Below, piece by piece: positions 12,601-23,321 of a stretch of 32,434 nt of DNA. The DNA lies in the NCBI GenBank assembly GCA_009801015.1, contig VHZZ01000036.1, positions 98,523 through 130,956 on the forward strand, written 5' to 3'. The stretch comes from Silene noctiflora (lineage: Eukaryota > Streptophyta > Magnoliopsida > Caryophyllales > Caryophyllaceae). Numbering within the stretch: position 1 is the stretch's first letter; each line of letters begins with the position of its first letter. The notes under the pieces were generated by a model. It was not told the origin of the DNA and made no database searches. It saw only the letters and a list, made by a program, of their open reading frames with translations. Made by a program: the position numbers and the translations under genes.

Positions 12601-15600
12601 TTGGCAAAATTTTAGGATGCAAAAACTTGGACAAGACAATATCAGAGCAGAATAGTGTGAAGAGTTAGTGTTTTGGATAATGGGATGTATATTAATACAA
12701 GTGTCGGAGTCGGCTATAATATGAAAACACTCGTGCTTTTGGCTTAAATTAAGTACCCGACTCTATTTGAGTGTTGAGTGTCGAGTGTCGAGTGTCGGAC
12801 ATGCGTATGTGGGGTAATACGAAGTGTCCGAATAACATAGTTATAACAGGCAAGGAAACGGCCAATCAGTAACATGTACACACTTCACAGCAGACCCCAA
12901 CAGCAAACCAGCACCAACTCTGTTTATGGAATGCTAAAAAATTCTATTGAAGCAACGCAGGTTCAAACAATTTAAGCTCTTGGTATTAGAGTAGCAACTA
13001 GCAAGCACAAGACCACATGACAAGCATCTAAATTTAATTTAGTTTCTAAATGTCTGCCAAGGTGCAAGACGCACTGAGGTTCACCGAGGTAGATCTCTAT
13101 GTAAAAGTGCATTTTTTTTTCTTTTCACTTGTAAATTCTACCCATGTCTTTGCCACTCTATGTCAATTTTTGTCCTCTTACAAATGTTAAGCTCTTTAAA
13201 AACATCATCCAATTGTTTTAAGGCTCGTGTTCATGGTGACTGGTGAGGTAGGGAGGGGAAGTACGTAGCCTTACCCATGCGTTGAAAGCAAAAAGTGATT
13301 GTTTCACAATGACCGATAATGAAAATTATGCCGAGAATTGCATAAGCCTACTGCTGGTTCACAATACAACAAGCGCGGACAGTTAACTACTTAAGTGAGC
13401 TTGTTGTTTGCTTTATTAATCACAATCCAAAGCAGAAAAAAAAAATAGTGAGTCTTTGACTCCATTAGAGTTGGAAATAATGTTAAACCTCCACAAAGAC
13501 CCTAAATTTAAAGATCAAAAAGTAAAAGACCACAAGAGGGGTTCTTTTTGGCACATAATATTACGCGGTCCTCATTACCTCAATACACCTCAAGCCTTCT
13601 AAAACTAAGGGTCTACATATATTTGAAGCCACATATATAACTGGATTAGAGTGGATTTTAAACCATCGACGGAAAATAAAAGTCAGACATTTGTAATATC
13701 AATATGTCCAAATCAGTGTTCAAGCTACCACAAATTTGCTCACTAACCCGCATTGGATGAACTGCTGACCTTGGAGGGAGTCCCTGAAGATGAAAACAGT
13801 AAGAATTGGTAAATCTGAATAACTTCACACAACATCCACTTTAACAGCACAATGAAATACAACATTACTCCAGTGCCTCAGGGGTGCCCACCCTGGCAAG
13901 GTAAGAGGCTGTTGACGAATGACCCATAAATAATTTCCACTTTCGTACTACATTTGTTAAAGCATATACGAAGTATGTTTTAATGGTTTTCTTGATTCTT
14001 CTAAAGGGACATAGCCCCAACAAATCTCTTCCCAGTTCCCACAGAAGGAGAGGAGAACAACGGCAATGTCCACAACAACTCAGTTTGAATCCGATGTGCC
14101 AGATGTAAGCAGTCTTAATTTCTACTAATTTGGGGAGACTAGAAAAAGTCTACAACTGGACTGAAAGGTCAGAATGAACTTCAATATTCCATTTAATAGA
14201 GAATAAACTTCAACATTGAATTGAACCTCCTAAAAGAGTAAGTAAATAGCTCATAGATTAAAGCAAGTAGAAGAAGATACAAAAACGAAGAGCTGGTGGT
14301 TAAGAGTGAGAGACAACTCTAGAGACATAAGCTCCTTCCATTAAGGCATGCTCACTAAGAAAGAAGAGTACCTCTGCCATCTCTATTGCAGACACTCCAA
14401 GAGCCCAAACATCCACCTAACAGACACGACATAACCCTGTGCGTCAGTTTTGAAGGCTTTGTAGTAAGCAATATATTTATTACTACAGCAGAAATTAGAT
14501 TTATAACATCTACCCAAAACGTCTGCATACCTTTCCATCATAGCGACTCTCTTGAATGACTTCAGGGGCCATCCAATGTGGTGTGCCAATAAACTGTATG
14601 CATAAAAAAGGCGTACAAGATCAGTGGATTGGACAAGAGATACGAAGGCAAAGAAATGTTAGTAAATATAAAACTGAACGCCTGGCTTCTTCTTCTTCTT
14701 TATGGAACCGACTTCCTCTCATTCAAATTGACCTAACAAAACAGTGTGGCCCGAATGGATTCGATAGAAACTCACAAAATTATAGTGCAAACGAAACAAA
14801 TGCATGAATGGATAATTCCATGAAAGGAAAAATCATTACCAGAAATTCAAGTAGTAAATTCATCAGGTATTACAAATTTGCACGGTATTCAACCAAGCAA
14901 AGAAACCAGGCAAGACCTATTGAAATTTGTACTGTATTTTATGACATGGCTTTCATTCGTGACATCAACTTTTCATTTCTTTCTAGGCCATCAGAAACTA
15001 ACTAATAGGCTACTAGCCAAGACATTATGTGGCAAAAGAAATTGACAAATTATACAGACATAAACAGAGGCTCAATGACTGATTATGAAGGCATTTTAAG
15101 AACAACATACAACGTTCAACAGTAGGCAAATAATATAGATATACCGTATTACGTTTAGACATGGTTCTTGTTAGCTGTGCTGCAACGCCAAAATCACCTG
15201 TCAGAATTAAGGAGGTCAAATTAGAAACAAAATGAAGGAATATCATCATCAGCTAAAGATAAAAGTAGCTGAGGCCTGAGGCTGATAACTACAATGCAGC
15301 AACTCAACCTAAAAACCCAGAGGCACAAAAAACTAATTTGAATTGGTTTTCTAGGAAGTGATATCGAGTTTGTAATTTGTAAGTGAGATATTCCATATGG
15401 ATATCTTTTACTCACTCTCATGCACTGAGCCACTGATAAACATAAGAGCCTGGTATAGTGTGATGGAAATGGCAATAAATACATCATGAAGATGAGAACA
15501 CTGTATCCACATTGACATCCTCACATAAAGTTACTCAAATTTCATTACTACTCATTTCTGTACTATTCTTGCGCATTATAAGATTGTATCAAATGAGCTA

Positions 15601-17826
15601 CTAGGATCCCAAAAAAAGAAGTCGACAGAAACGCCAGAAAAACACACAACAAAGCCTCAGTCCAAAGATAGTTTGGGGAGAAATACCATAAAAAATATAT
15701 TATAAAAAAAAAATAAACTAGAAGTGTACGTACCCAACTTCACCTCTCCTTGTTCAGTCAATAATATATTACCACCTTTGATATCTCTGTGAACCTTAAA
15801 GATTGAATGCAAATAAGCTAAACCCTACAAAAAAGGGGGAATGAACTAGAGAAATTAGCTCCAGACAGTAGAATTATCACAAAAGAACTTATGAGTCATC
15901 TGTCTATTTCTGGACATCCTTCACGGCAAAATGAGGTTCAAACACTAAGAAAGAAATAATTTTAGTAGTTCCAAGGATAACAGTGTGGATAGGAATCCTT
16001 CAGAGATCAAATTGTGAACACTTGCACACTGCCCGTTCATCAGAAAGCTACAGAGATCTGAATGTGCCATACCTTTAATGCTTCCCTACAAATGTAGGCT
16101 ATTTGATTTTCATCCAATGGCTCGTCAGTAACATTCATCAGGTCGGCAACACTTCCACCCCCACAGTATTCCATCACTATCTGCCAGAACATTTTTCACA
16201 TCATTACATATCACATACTGTATTAAAATGCATACTTCCCCTTTAATAAAGACACAAATCAAATACCTACCCAGAGGTACTCTTCTCCTTGGTAACTTCC
16301 GAGGTAACGTACAACGTTGGGATGACTACATTGCTGAAGCATTTCAATCTCACCACGTATCTCTTCATATCCCTCCTCCTACAAGCCAACTCACGTTAAA
16401 ATTCACGAAAAATATCCCATTTCATTACCCCAACAGAAATCAAATTTAAATTTAAAGATAATGAGTAAAATAGACACACCCCTTCAGCTAATGATATGAC
16501 TTTAATTGCAACCATTTCTGAAGTCTTTAGATCCCTAGCTTTATACACAGACCCATACGACCCTTTCCCTGCATTTCACAAACACCCGTCACAAATCATC
16601 ACTACAACAACAAAGGCAAGAACATACAGTTTAACAAGTCGTCTCAAAGCCGTTGAACAAGCCATCACTCAAGTTATATGAAAATGACAAACGCTGTCTA
16701 CCATCAATTCAATCAATAAACTACAGCAAATTCAATGTGTACTTTGCAACAATAACACAATCCACATTCATCCATAAACTAACAACACGTATCATGTATG
16801 AAAAGTAACAGTTCAGAACATTTATGCCCTAGCTAGCGTAGTCTAACAATGTCATTTTCTTATGTCAACAGGATCACACTAATTTACGTCATCAATTGCT
16901 TATACGAAACATATGAAACCGAAAAACCCCAACCTCGACCAACAACATCAATAAACAAGAAACCTCAACCTCACATTGATAACCAATCACTCATTCCACC
17001 TAATTCAGGAAGCAACATAGGCATCTCAACAGTGCAATTATCAAAATGTAGAATTAGTTATAATCGACTACACATAATTTTCGATGAACACGACACCATA
17101 CGAGCTACATTGACAAACTAACTCACCAAGCTCATGAAGCAACTCATACTTCAAACAAGGATCCTCTCTATTAATACAATCAGGAATCGAACTAGACGAC
17201 ATTTTACTCTGCAACGACCTCGCCTGCGAAAGCTCCTCCGAATTCCCACCACCACTCCTTCTATTCTTCCCTCCAAACCCTAACTCCCCTACCGCCTGCA
17301 TACTCGCCACCGCCCTACTCATCGTCCCACTCCCACTCCCTCCCCCTCCCCCTCCGCCCGTCCTCCTCACCATCGTTCCCGACACCGACTCACTCTCCCT
17401 CTCCCTCTCTCCTCCCCCTTTCTTCACCACAAACGTACCAAAATCTCCATCGCCATCGCTATCGTCATCATCTTCCTCAACATTCCTCCCTTTCTTCACC
17501 ACAAAAGTGCTGAAATCATTATTGTTATCACTATCGCTATCGTCATCGTCATCATCGTCGTATCGGTGAGGCACGATGTGCCTCCTAGGGGTAGGAATTG
17601 GAGGTTTGGAGATGAAGGTGTCGAAATCGGGGCCGCCGAAGTCTTTAGGAACGCGTTTAAGGAGAGGAGGGAGAGATTCGTCGTCAATGTCGCCGCCGGA
17701 ATCGGAATTGTCGGAATGAACGACGAAGGTTGAGTATATGTCGGCGGATTTCGCCGTCTTAGACGGTGATGGCGGTGGAAGATTGGATGTTGGAGGTCGG
17801 CGACCTCGCCGTGGGGAGAAATCCAT
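6647..17826 (-). CDS. SIK1: SIK1-type Ste20/Hippo serine/threonine kinase, 18 coding exons
   Basis: Spliced model (minus): 17826-17127, 16568-16480, 16378-16271, 16180-16073, 15824-15734, 15197-15145, 14593-14531, 14416-14372, 13783-13748, 12556-12501, 11392-11311, 10679-10551, 10456-10306, 9475-9325, 8284-8080, 7623-7426, 7334-7246, 6746-6647. All junctions are GT-AG, phases agree, and the total is 2454 nt (817 aa plus stop), close to Arabidopsis SIK1 (about 836 aa). Residues 1-225 are low-complexity and acidic, with Asp runs and a poly-Gly run. The kinase domain spans about 227-480: glycine loop GKGSYGSVY (234-242), VAIK lysine 256, HRDIKGGN with catalytic Asp349, DFG at 367-369, and the Ste20 signature GTPHWMAPE (386-394). 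The C-terminal 340 residues are mostly polar, ending in a Leu/Gln-rich helical-looking tail. The family (MST/Hippo-like; known to act with MOB1 and to stabilise BIK1 in immunity) supports a cytoplasmic signalling role. The start is the first Met of the long open exon. The weakest junction is the pyrimidine-poor acceptor at 10680. Confidence 0.93.
8530..8870. repeat. Degenerate AGGCGC/GCGCCT repeat in a SIK1 intron
   Basis: CCCAGGCGCAAGAGTCAGTAA and later GCCTCGTGGGC, AGGCATTCGCCTC, TTTGCGCCTC and GTGCCTCACG form scattered, degenerate copies of a motif common in dispersed plant repeats. A related phrase (CAAGGTGCAAGACGCACTGA) is at about 13060 in another SIK1 intron. Family not identified. Confidence 0.4.
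9955..10175. repeat. Imperfect tandem duplication in a SIK1 intron
   Basis: CTTAAT-TTTTTGGCTTA occurs at 9960 and 10083, and GAATTTC-GACACA-GCA-GCACATAATA-GGAGAGT at about 10017 and 10133 (spacing 116-123 bp). It lies in the intron between the exons ending at 10306 and starting at 9475. The wording (GGACAC, CACATAATA) resembles the repeat at 12700-12840 of another SIK1 intron, so both may come from one dispersed family. Confidence 0.7.
12769..12796. repeat. Four tandem copies of GAGTGTY in a SIK1 intron
   Basis: Four 7-bp units (one GAGTGTT, three GAGTGTC). Just outside are inverted GTGTCGG and AAGTGTCCG phrases (12702 and 12832). It lies in the 1.2-kb intron 12557-13747. Probably part of a degraded repeat element. 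Confidence 0.8.
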
Positions 17827-17963
17827 AGTGATCGGGTTCGTGTTTGGGGTTGTGTCTACTTTGTACTTGAACTGTTGATGGTTGTAGCTGGATCTATTAC
17901 CGTTAAGTTCACCTTCTCGGTGATTACGGATTTACAGGTATAGATTTTTGGCGATTTTTTTTG

Positions 17964-18869
17964 GGACTTGTTAAATCCCGCGCAACAATTTACTCAATCC
18001 CGCGCAATTTTTCCCTTTATTCCTAATATACCCCTCTTATTTCTCACCCTACCAAGAGAGAAACATNNNNNNNNNNNNNNNNNNNNNNNNNNNNNNNNNN
18101 NNNNNNNNNNNNNNNNNNNNNNNNNNNNNNNNNNNNNNNNNNNNNNNNNNNNNNNNNNNNNNNNNNNNNNNNNNNNNNNNNNNNNNNNNNNNNNNNNNNN
18201 NNNNNNNNNNNNNNNNNNNNNNNNNNNNNNNNNNNNNNNNNNNNNNNNNNNNNNNNNNNNNNNNNNNNNNNNNNNNNNNNNNNNNNNNNNNNNNNNNNNN
18301 NNNNNNNNNNNNNNNNNNNNNNNNNNNNNNNNNNNNNNNNNNNNNNNNNNNNNNNNNNNNNNNNNNNNNNNNNNNNNNNNNNNNNNNNNNNNNNNNNNNN
18401 NNNNNNNNNNNNNNNNNNNNNNNNNNNNNNNNNNNNNNNNNNNNNNNNNNNNNNNNNNNNNNNNNNNNNNNNNNNNNNNNNNNNNNNNNNNNNNNNNNNN
18501 NNNNNNNNNNNNNNNNNNNNNNNNNNNNNNNNNNNNNNNNNNNNNNNNNNNNNNNNNNNNNNNNNNNNNNNTGTAATTGACAACCATCCAAACCCTAATT
18601 TAAAAATAAACATTTTTTAATAAAAAAAAATCAGTTAAATCGATTAAAACACGGTATTTAAAAAGTTATTGATAAAACGGAAAAATTACGTTTGATATGC
18701 GCGAATTACGATCCATTATTGTCGAACGATTAACGAATTGGTTAGTTTTGNGAAAAGAAAACGTATAGAACTCTTTTTAATTATCTTTTAAGACGAAGGG
18801 CAATTATGGAATATCAGGGGCGAAATGCGTGAGATTTAGTAAACGGGTGCGCGGGATTTAGCAATTACG
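17964..18869. mobile_element. Inverted-repeat element between SIK1 and COQ4, interrupted by an assembly gap
   Basis: The left arm (17964-18035) and right arm (18795-18869) are complementary over about 70 bp with mismatches. Both include GTTAAATCCCGCGC / GCTAAATCCCGCGC, a second half-copy of the same phrase, and the complement of ATATACCCCTC / ATTGCCCTTCG. The centre is mostly unread (505 N). Flanking T-runs (TTTTTTTTG at 17955-17963 and 18872-18880) could be a 9-bp duplication, which would point to a Mutator-like element, but runs of T are weak evidence. Superfamily not settled. Confidence 0.6.
18067..18571. other. Assembly gap (505 N)
   Basis: Unbroken run of N. It falls inside the inverted-repeat element, which explains the failure to assemble. 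Reading frames that cross it are artefacts. Confidence 0.99.
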
Positions 18870-19491
18870 TTTTTTTTTTGACTTTTTTCTATACAAACAT
18901 GTGATTTTGGCAATCAATTGTGTTATTGTGTCTTAGTCTACCGGTTGAGACGGAAAAATTATGAGTAATAGGACTCAACATTACACACGAAAAAAATAAA
19001 ATCAAGAACCGGTAAAAAAGGGATTCACGTAAGTATGTAAGTCCATGATTTAGAAAAATGGAAGATCTCCTCCATCCTTCGTAATGGAGGAGTTTAATTA
19101 CCAAACCCTTCTTAGGTAATTGAAAATTCTTATGTCAATTCAACTCCAAGATGTCAACCAAACGGGTTTTGGACAATTCACATGAATTGGTCAATTCATG
19201 TGTTTTGTAAAATCGTGGGAAATTAATTCCCGAATGCCAACCAAATGAGGCGTTAGAGAAAAAAGAGCATTTTCATATGGCGGGTCTATAATAAAGTCAC
19301 CTTCCCTAATGGCAAATTTGTCTGTATTTTTGAATTTCGTTACCCACGAAAACACAAAACATTACCAATTTAATGTAAAACCGTTTTAAATAAGAATTAT
19401 TGCTGAAGTAAAACCACCTTTGGGCATGGCGGTTCTACGAAAAAGTCGTAATTGGGCTTGACGGTTTAAGTTGTGTTTTTATTTTTATTTT

Positions 19492-19507
19492 TTTATAAAT
19501 TATAAAT
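19492..19507 (+). promoter_or_regulatory. Possible TATA box of COQ4
   Basis: Two overlapping TATAAA/TATAAAT matches at 19494 and 19501 lie about 30 bp before a C/A-rich start-like stretch (CACTCACTCAC) and the predicted leader exon. Position and spacing fit a plant TATA box, but AT-rich DNA gives many chance matches. Confidence 0.35.
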
Positions 19508-19529
19508 TTCTATTAGTCGACTCACTATT

Positions 19530-19647
19530 CCCAATTTTCCGACACTCACTCACAAATCGTACATAATCAACGACACTCCCACTCTCCTCCCTCTTCACGG
19601 CGACCATCTCCGGCGACCAGACCCTCTCCGGCAACCACCCCAATTAG
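19530..19647 (+). other. COQ4: Non-coding first exon (5' UTR) of COQ4
   Basis: A CT-rich, ATG-free stretch, GC-richer than its surroundings, ends in a good donor (AATTAG|GTATAT, GT at 19648). The acceptor before the coding exon is TTGCAG at 21680-21685, giving a leader intron of about 2038 bp. The 5' edge is estimated from a TATA-like box upstream. Inferred from splice signals only; no transcript evidence is available. Confidence 0.55.
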
Positions 19648-20096
19648 GTATATATTGTAATTTCTCAATAACCCTAATTATTGCAATCACCCCAGTTAAT
19701 TTGAAGTCTATGAATTTTCCCATTTGAATTAGGTTTTATTAGATTAAATTGACGTTATATGTTTAATTAGTTGCATTAATTTGTTCATTATTGTTTACCA
19801 ATTTGGGTTATGTGAACTTTTCTATGTCAAATCACGTGAACTTTTGCAATGTCAATTAGCGGTTTTAGGGCAGAATAGACGAAGGCAACTCATAGATACA
19901 ATCTTTATTGCATTTTGAGTTTCTATATTCCGTTTCGCATTTTGCAATTTGCTGCAGAAGGCTAATTTTATATAGATGATGTATTCATTTTCTATTGATT
20001 AGAGAGCTAGTTTTCAAGTTGGACCAGATATTGAATGTTTTCTTTTTCGGTTTAGGGTTTATTCTCGAGTAAATTTATGTTGACATCAGTATTATA

Positions 20097-20178
20097 CTCC
20101 CTCCCATTCAATAGATTCTTTACGTTTCATTATAATTCACCTCACAGAAACGCAAAGAACCCCTTGAATGAAAGGGAG
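20097..20178. mobile_element. Short Stowaway-type MITE
   Basis: The 82-bp element begins CTCCCTCCCATTCAATAG and ends TGAATGAAAGGGAG, with the two arms complementary over about 28 bp with mismatches, flanked by TA on both sides (20095-20096 and 20179-20180). CTCCCT termini with a TA duplication are typical of plant Stowaway (Tc1/mariner) MITEs. The transcript would fold into a hairpin. It sits in the COQ4 leader intron, 365 bp before the hAT element. Confidence 0.75.
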
Positions 20179-20543
20179 TATTGGTTACTACGGGAATTGG
20201 ATCCTTGGTTTGTTTTCTGTGATGGCATTTGTTGATATGATATCTTGGTGATAGGAGTTCGAAACAAGGATATAGCGCAACCAACTATGGAAATTCTCCA
20301 ATCTTTATGAATACCGAATGATTAATCCTTAGACAACAATTGAACTAAATCACCCGTATAGTTCCGCATTCAAGTTTACAACTTAACTCACGTTTATTGA
20401 TGAATTTTTCTATTAACATGCATGGTCTGCCGAAATACCACGTCCAATTGGCAAACATGCCCCATTTTGTGCTACGGTGTAGTATTTAGGCAAATCTATT
20501 TAACTAAAGATCAGCTTGAAATGTTAGATGTATTTGTTGAAAT

Positions 20544-21368
20544 CAGGGTTACCGGATTCGCTCCAACACCCAACGAATCGCCAATCGATACGATCGTATC
20601 AATTCGTGATTCGTTAGCGAATCGATACGGCCCAATTCGTTACGAATTCGCCCAAAAGGAGCGAATCGAAATACTTTGCTAAAACAATGAAATGCGAAGA
20701 AAAAAGTGAAGTATAGGAGGATACTTACAATTATTTTGAAATCAGAGCACAATATTTTGATGTTTTAGTCCAACAAATACTAATTTTATCATGAAGTTAG
20801 TAGATTTAGCTTATGGGATTTTTTAGGTTTTGATGGTAGAAAGGATTCAAAGGAATATTGAGTTGGGATCAACGAAGAAGATGAAGATTGGACGAAGAAG
20901 ATGAAGTTGTGTGGTACTGTGGTCACCATTTGTGTGATAGAAGATGNGTTNAATGGTTTGACACTTTGACGTTTGAGGAACTTAAGATGAATTGAATGGT
21001 TTTCTTGGGTTTGATACTACTTTTCATTATTTATAGGAGCCCTTAGATTACAAATCAGTATTCCTTTGTGCCTTTTCTGCTGTAGATAGGTGGGAAGTTC
21101 AATTACTCCTAGTAGTTATACGCCTTTTCTTTTCCAAAATCTTTTTGTACATTAATTTCTTTATCATTAATTAAGAATTTTCTAAATTTAATTTTTTAAT
21201 TTTATTCGTTTAGTACATTAAGCGAATTGATATGTACTAGCGAATTGATATGTACTAGCGAATTATGTTATTTATAATACGCTCAACAAATTGGATACGC
21301 TAAATAGAGCGAATCGCGAATTCGTATTACGAACTCGTATCGAGCGTATTACGAATCCGGTAACCCTG
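20544..21368. mobile_element. Non-autonomous hAT-type element in COQ4 intron 1
   Basis: The 825-bp element has perfect 17-bp terminal inverted repeats (CAGGGTTACCGGATTCG at 20544 and its complement ending at 21368). It is flanked by a perfect 8-bp target duplication GTTGAAAT (20536-20543 and 21369-21376). CAGGG termini plus 8-bp duplications are diagnostic of hAT. Both ends carry clusters of GCGAAT, ATTCGC and CGATACGG-like motifs, as expected for subterminal transposase sites. No transposase reading frame is present, so it would need a partner in trans. Perfect repeats suggest a recent insertion. It lies wholly inside the leader intron and should be spliced out. Confidence 0.9.
21222..21265. 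repeat. 18-bp tandem repeat inside the hAT-type element
   Basis: Two exact copies of GCGAATTGATATGTACTA (21222-21239 and 21240-21257) are followed by the first 8 bases of a third, slightly changed. They contain the GCGAAT motif of the element's ends, so they look like an internal expansion of subterminal sites. Confidence 0.85.
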
Positions 21369-21706
21369 GTTGAAATACCTGATGAATTAAGCTTCTATTA
21401 ACACATTGATTTGGAGAAGCAAGGGATTGGTGAGGACTATATCGATTTTTTCGTATGGGTTCGGAGAAGGGGAGGGGAGATAAATGGTGGAATTCATTTT
21501 ACTTTCTCTTTAATAAATCAACCTTTCCGTGGTTGGGATATTTGAAAGGAAAATGGATCGAAATCCCTGCTCTTGGTCTCTAAATCTCCACAAGAAATGT
21601 TTTTTTTGCACCTTCATATGTTACATAATCTGCCACATAATAATTTTCGTCCAATAATGATAAGTTAGTAGCATTTGACTTGCAGTGAGTGACTGAATTG
21701 GCAGCC

Positions 21707-23321
21707 ATGCTAGGAGGTGCTCGCGTCCGTCTTAATGGCTGGCAGCAGGCTGCAGTTGCTGTTGGTTCGGCCTTTGGTGCATTAGTAGACCCACGAAGAG
21801 CAGACCTCATAGCTGCCTTGGGAGAGACTACTGGGAAGCCTGCTTTTGAAAAGGTTCTTGAAAGGATGAAGAGGGATCCAGAAGGAAGAGTATGTTTTTA
21901 GTTTACTGTATCAGACCAATTTTTCATCCTGTTTAAAATGTTCATTGGTTAGTCAAATATTTGGTATTGTGCTGTCATTCTTATGCTAAATTTAGTCTAG
22001 TTTTTTGGGAATATAATGCCGATCATGGTAGCTCTTTATTCACGTACGCGTGCTCTTTCCTTGTGTCTTCGGTTTTAGCAGTTTAACCTTCCTCCAGTCT
22101 TGGACAGCTAATGGACTATCTTGTGGGTTTCTTTGGTTTCTCTTAGAAGAGCACGAGTTCTGTCTGTTGGAACTTCAATATTCAGTGGAGCTTTGGTGTG
22201 CCCTAACAACTTAACTTTTTCTTAACTTGGCATGATCATAGCATTTGGTTGTGTGTGTGTGTGTCTAACTTAGTTTGATATTATCGCCGTGAAAGTTGTG
22301 TTATGGTCATAGCATTGTGAACATGTGTGCGTGTGTCAAATGAAAGGTGGATTTATTCCATGTTTGGTTTCATTCACAAGTTCTCAGTTGTAACAGAGTT
22401 ACATAGATGAGCTTCCATAAGCCTTAAAAATTTAAGTTGATGTTGCTGCTCTGAAACTTTTGTTGTGGTCACAACATTTCTAAATAACAGGATAGACAGC
22501 TCTTTGATCTCTAGGCCTACAATTCCTAATGGAATGAGAATCAGTTATTAGTTTTCTTTTTTCATGTTGACTAGCATCCCCGACCTGCACACCTACGGGA
22601 TAACGAAGGCAAATTATTTGGGTAGACCCCTCTCGCCTTTGGTTTCATTCACAAGAGTTAGGAACTGGACCTCGAGCCACTTGTGAAGAGACGAGAGGCG
22701 CACAGGATTTACCACTCGAATCAACCAACTTCGGTAGATTTTAAATGCCTTGGTTTATGGTTGAGATGTTCCTAGTAATTTCTAAATGACTTTATCTAAT
22801 GCCTTCTATATATTCAGGCGGTACTCCTGGAAAGACCACGAGTTATATCAGCAAATGTCGGGCATGCATGGGACCTACCTGAAAACACTTTTGGAGCAGC
22901 ATATGCAAAGTTCATGGGGTCCAGGAACTTCTCTCCAGACGACAGGCCACCTGTACGATTCATGGATACTGAGGAGCTAGCATATGTGGCAATGCGGGCC
23001 CGAGAAGTTCATGACTTTTGGCACACCCTCTTTGGGCTTCCTACCAACTTGATGGGCGAGTCGGCTTTGAAGGTCATAGAGTTCCAGCAAATGCAGCTTC
23101 CAATGTGCTTCATGTCAGTCATTGGAGGCTCAGCAAGATTCAATCCTAAACAAAGATCCCTGTTTTTTCAACATTACTTTCCCTGGGCTCTCCGTGCTGG
23201 AATGAATTGCTCAGATCTTATGTGCTTGTATTATGAGCGCCACTTTGACGAGGATTTGGACACTATTCGCCGGAAATGGGGGATCGTTCCTGCCCCTCCT
23301 CTACCAACCAGGACATGCTAA
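21707..23321 (+). CDS. COQ4: Ubiquinone biosynthesis protein COQ4, mitochondrial
   Basis: Two coding exons, 21707-21889 and 22818-23321, join in phase 0 (donor AGA|GTATGT, acceptor TTCAG|GCG) to give 228 aa, about the size of Arabidopsis COQ4. The start is fixed by an in-frame TGA at 21686 just after the intron-1 acceptor, so ATG 21707 is the first usable codon. The metal-binding signature HDxxH-x11-E is intact: His126, Asp127, His130, Glu142 ([13 protein letters not shown] region). The rest matches the family over its whole length. COQ4 is a peripheral protein on the matrix side of the inner mitochondrial membrane, needed for the CoQ synthesis complex; recent work assigns it to oxidative decarboxylation of the ring C1. 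No long cleavable presequence is obvious; the N-terminus ([14 protein letters not shown]) is short and basic-amphipathic. It is divergent from SIK1 upstream and convergent with the SPIRAL1 gene downstream. Confidence 0.95.
22251..22264. repeat. GT microsatellite in COQ4 intron 2
   Basis: Short TG dinucleotide run within the 928-bp intron 21890-22817. Nothing else in this intron is recognisable, except a stretch at 22560-22740 with wording like dispersed plant repeats (CCCCTCTCGCCTTTGGTTTC). Confidence 0.7.

Larger units (their letters stand above)
17827..19491. other. Shared upstream region of divergent SIK1 and COQ4
   Basis: Only 137 bp separate the SIK1 start codon from the inverted-repeat element, and no clear TATA box is visible there. 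Between the element and the COQ4 leader (18870-19491) I see AT-rich DNA with a small palindrome (ATGAATTGGTCAATTCAT near 19183) and no gene. Confidence 0.6.

Noticed and set aside
14556..15005. Plus-strand open frames at 14556-15005
   Set aside because: They lie in a SIK1 intron and over exon 7 on the opposite strand, with no family resemblance.
16228..17121. Plus-strand open frames opposite SIK1 exons 1-3
   Set aside because: They are antisense shadows; the minus-strand exons carry intact kinase motifs and splice sites.
17968..18613. Long open frames across 17968-18613 on both strands
   Set aside because: They consist almost entirely of N from the assembly gap; no residues can be read.
20422..20752. 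Open frames at 20422-20682 (plus) and 20549-20752 (minus)
   Set aside because: Both are made of the hAT element's terminal repeats and the adjoining intron; the sequence is repetitive (GCGAATCG-type) and not protein-like.
21689..21706. GTG at 21689 as an alternative COQ4 start adding six residues
   Set aside because: A TGA lies directly upstream in frame and plant nuclear genes rarely start with GTG; ATG 21707 gives the usual family N-terminus.
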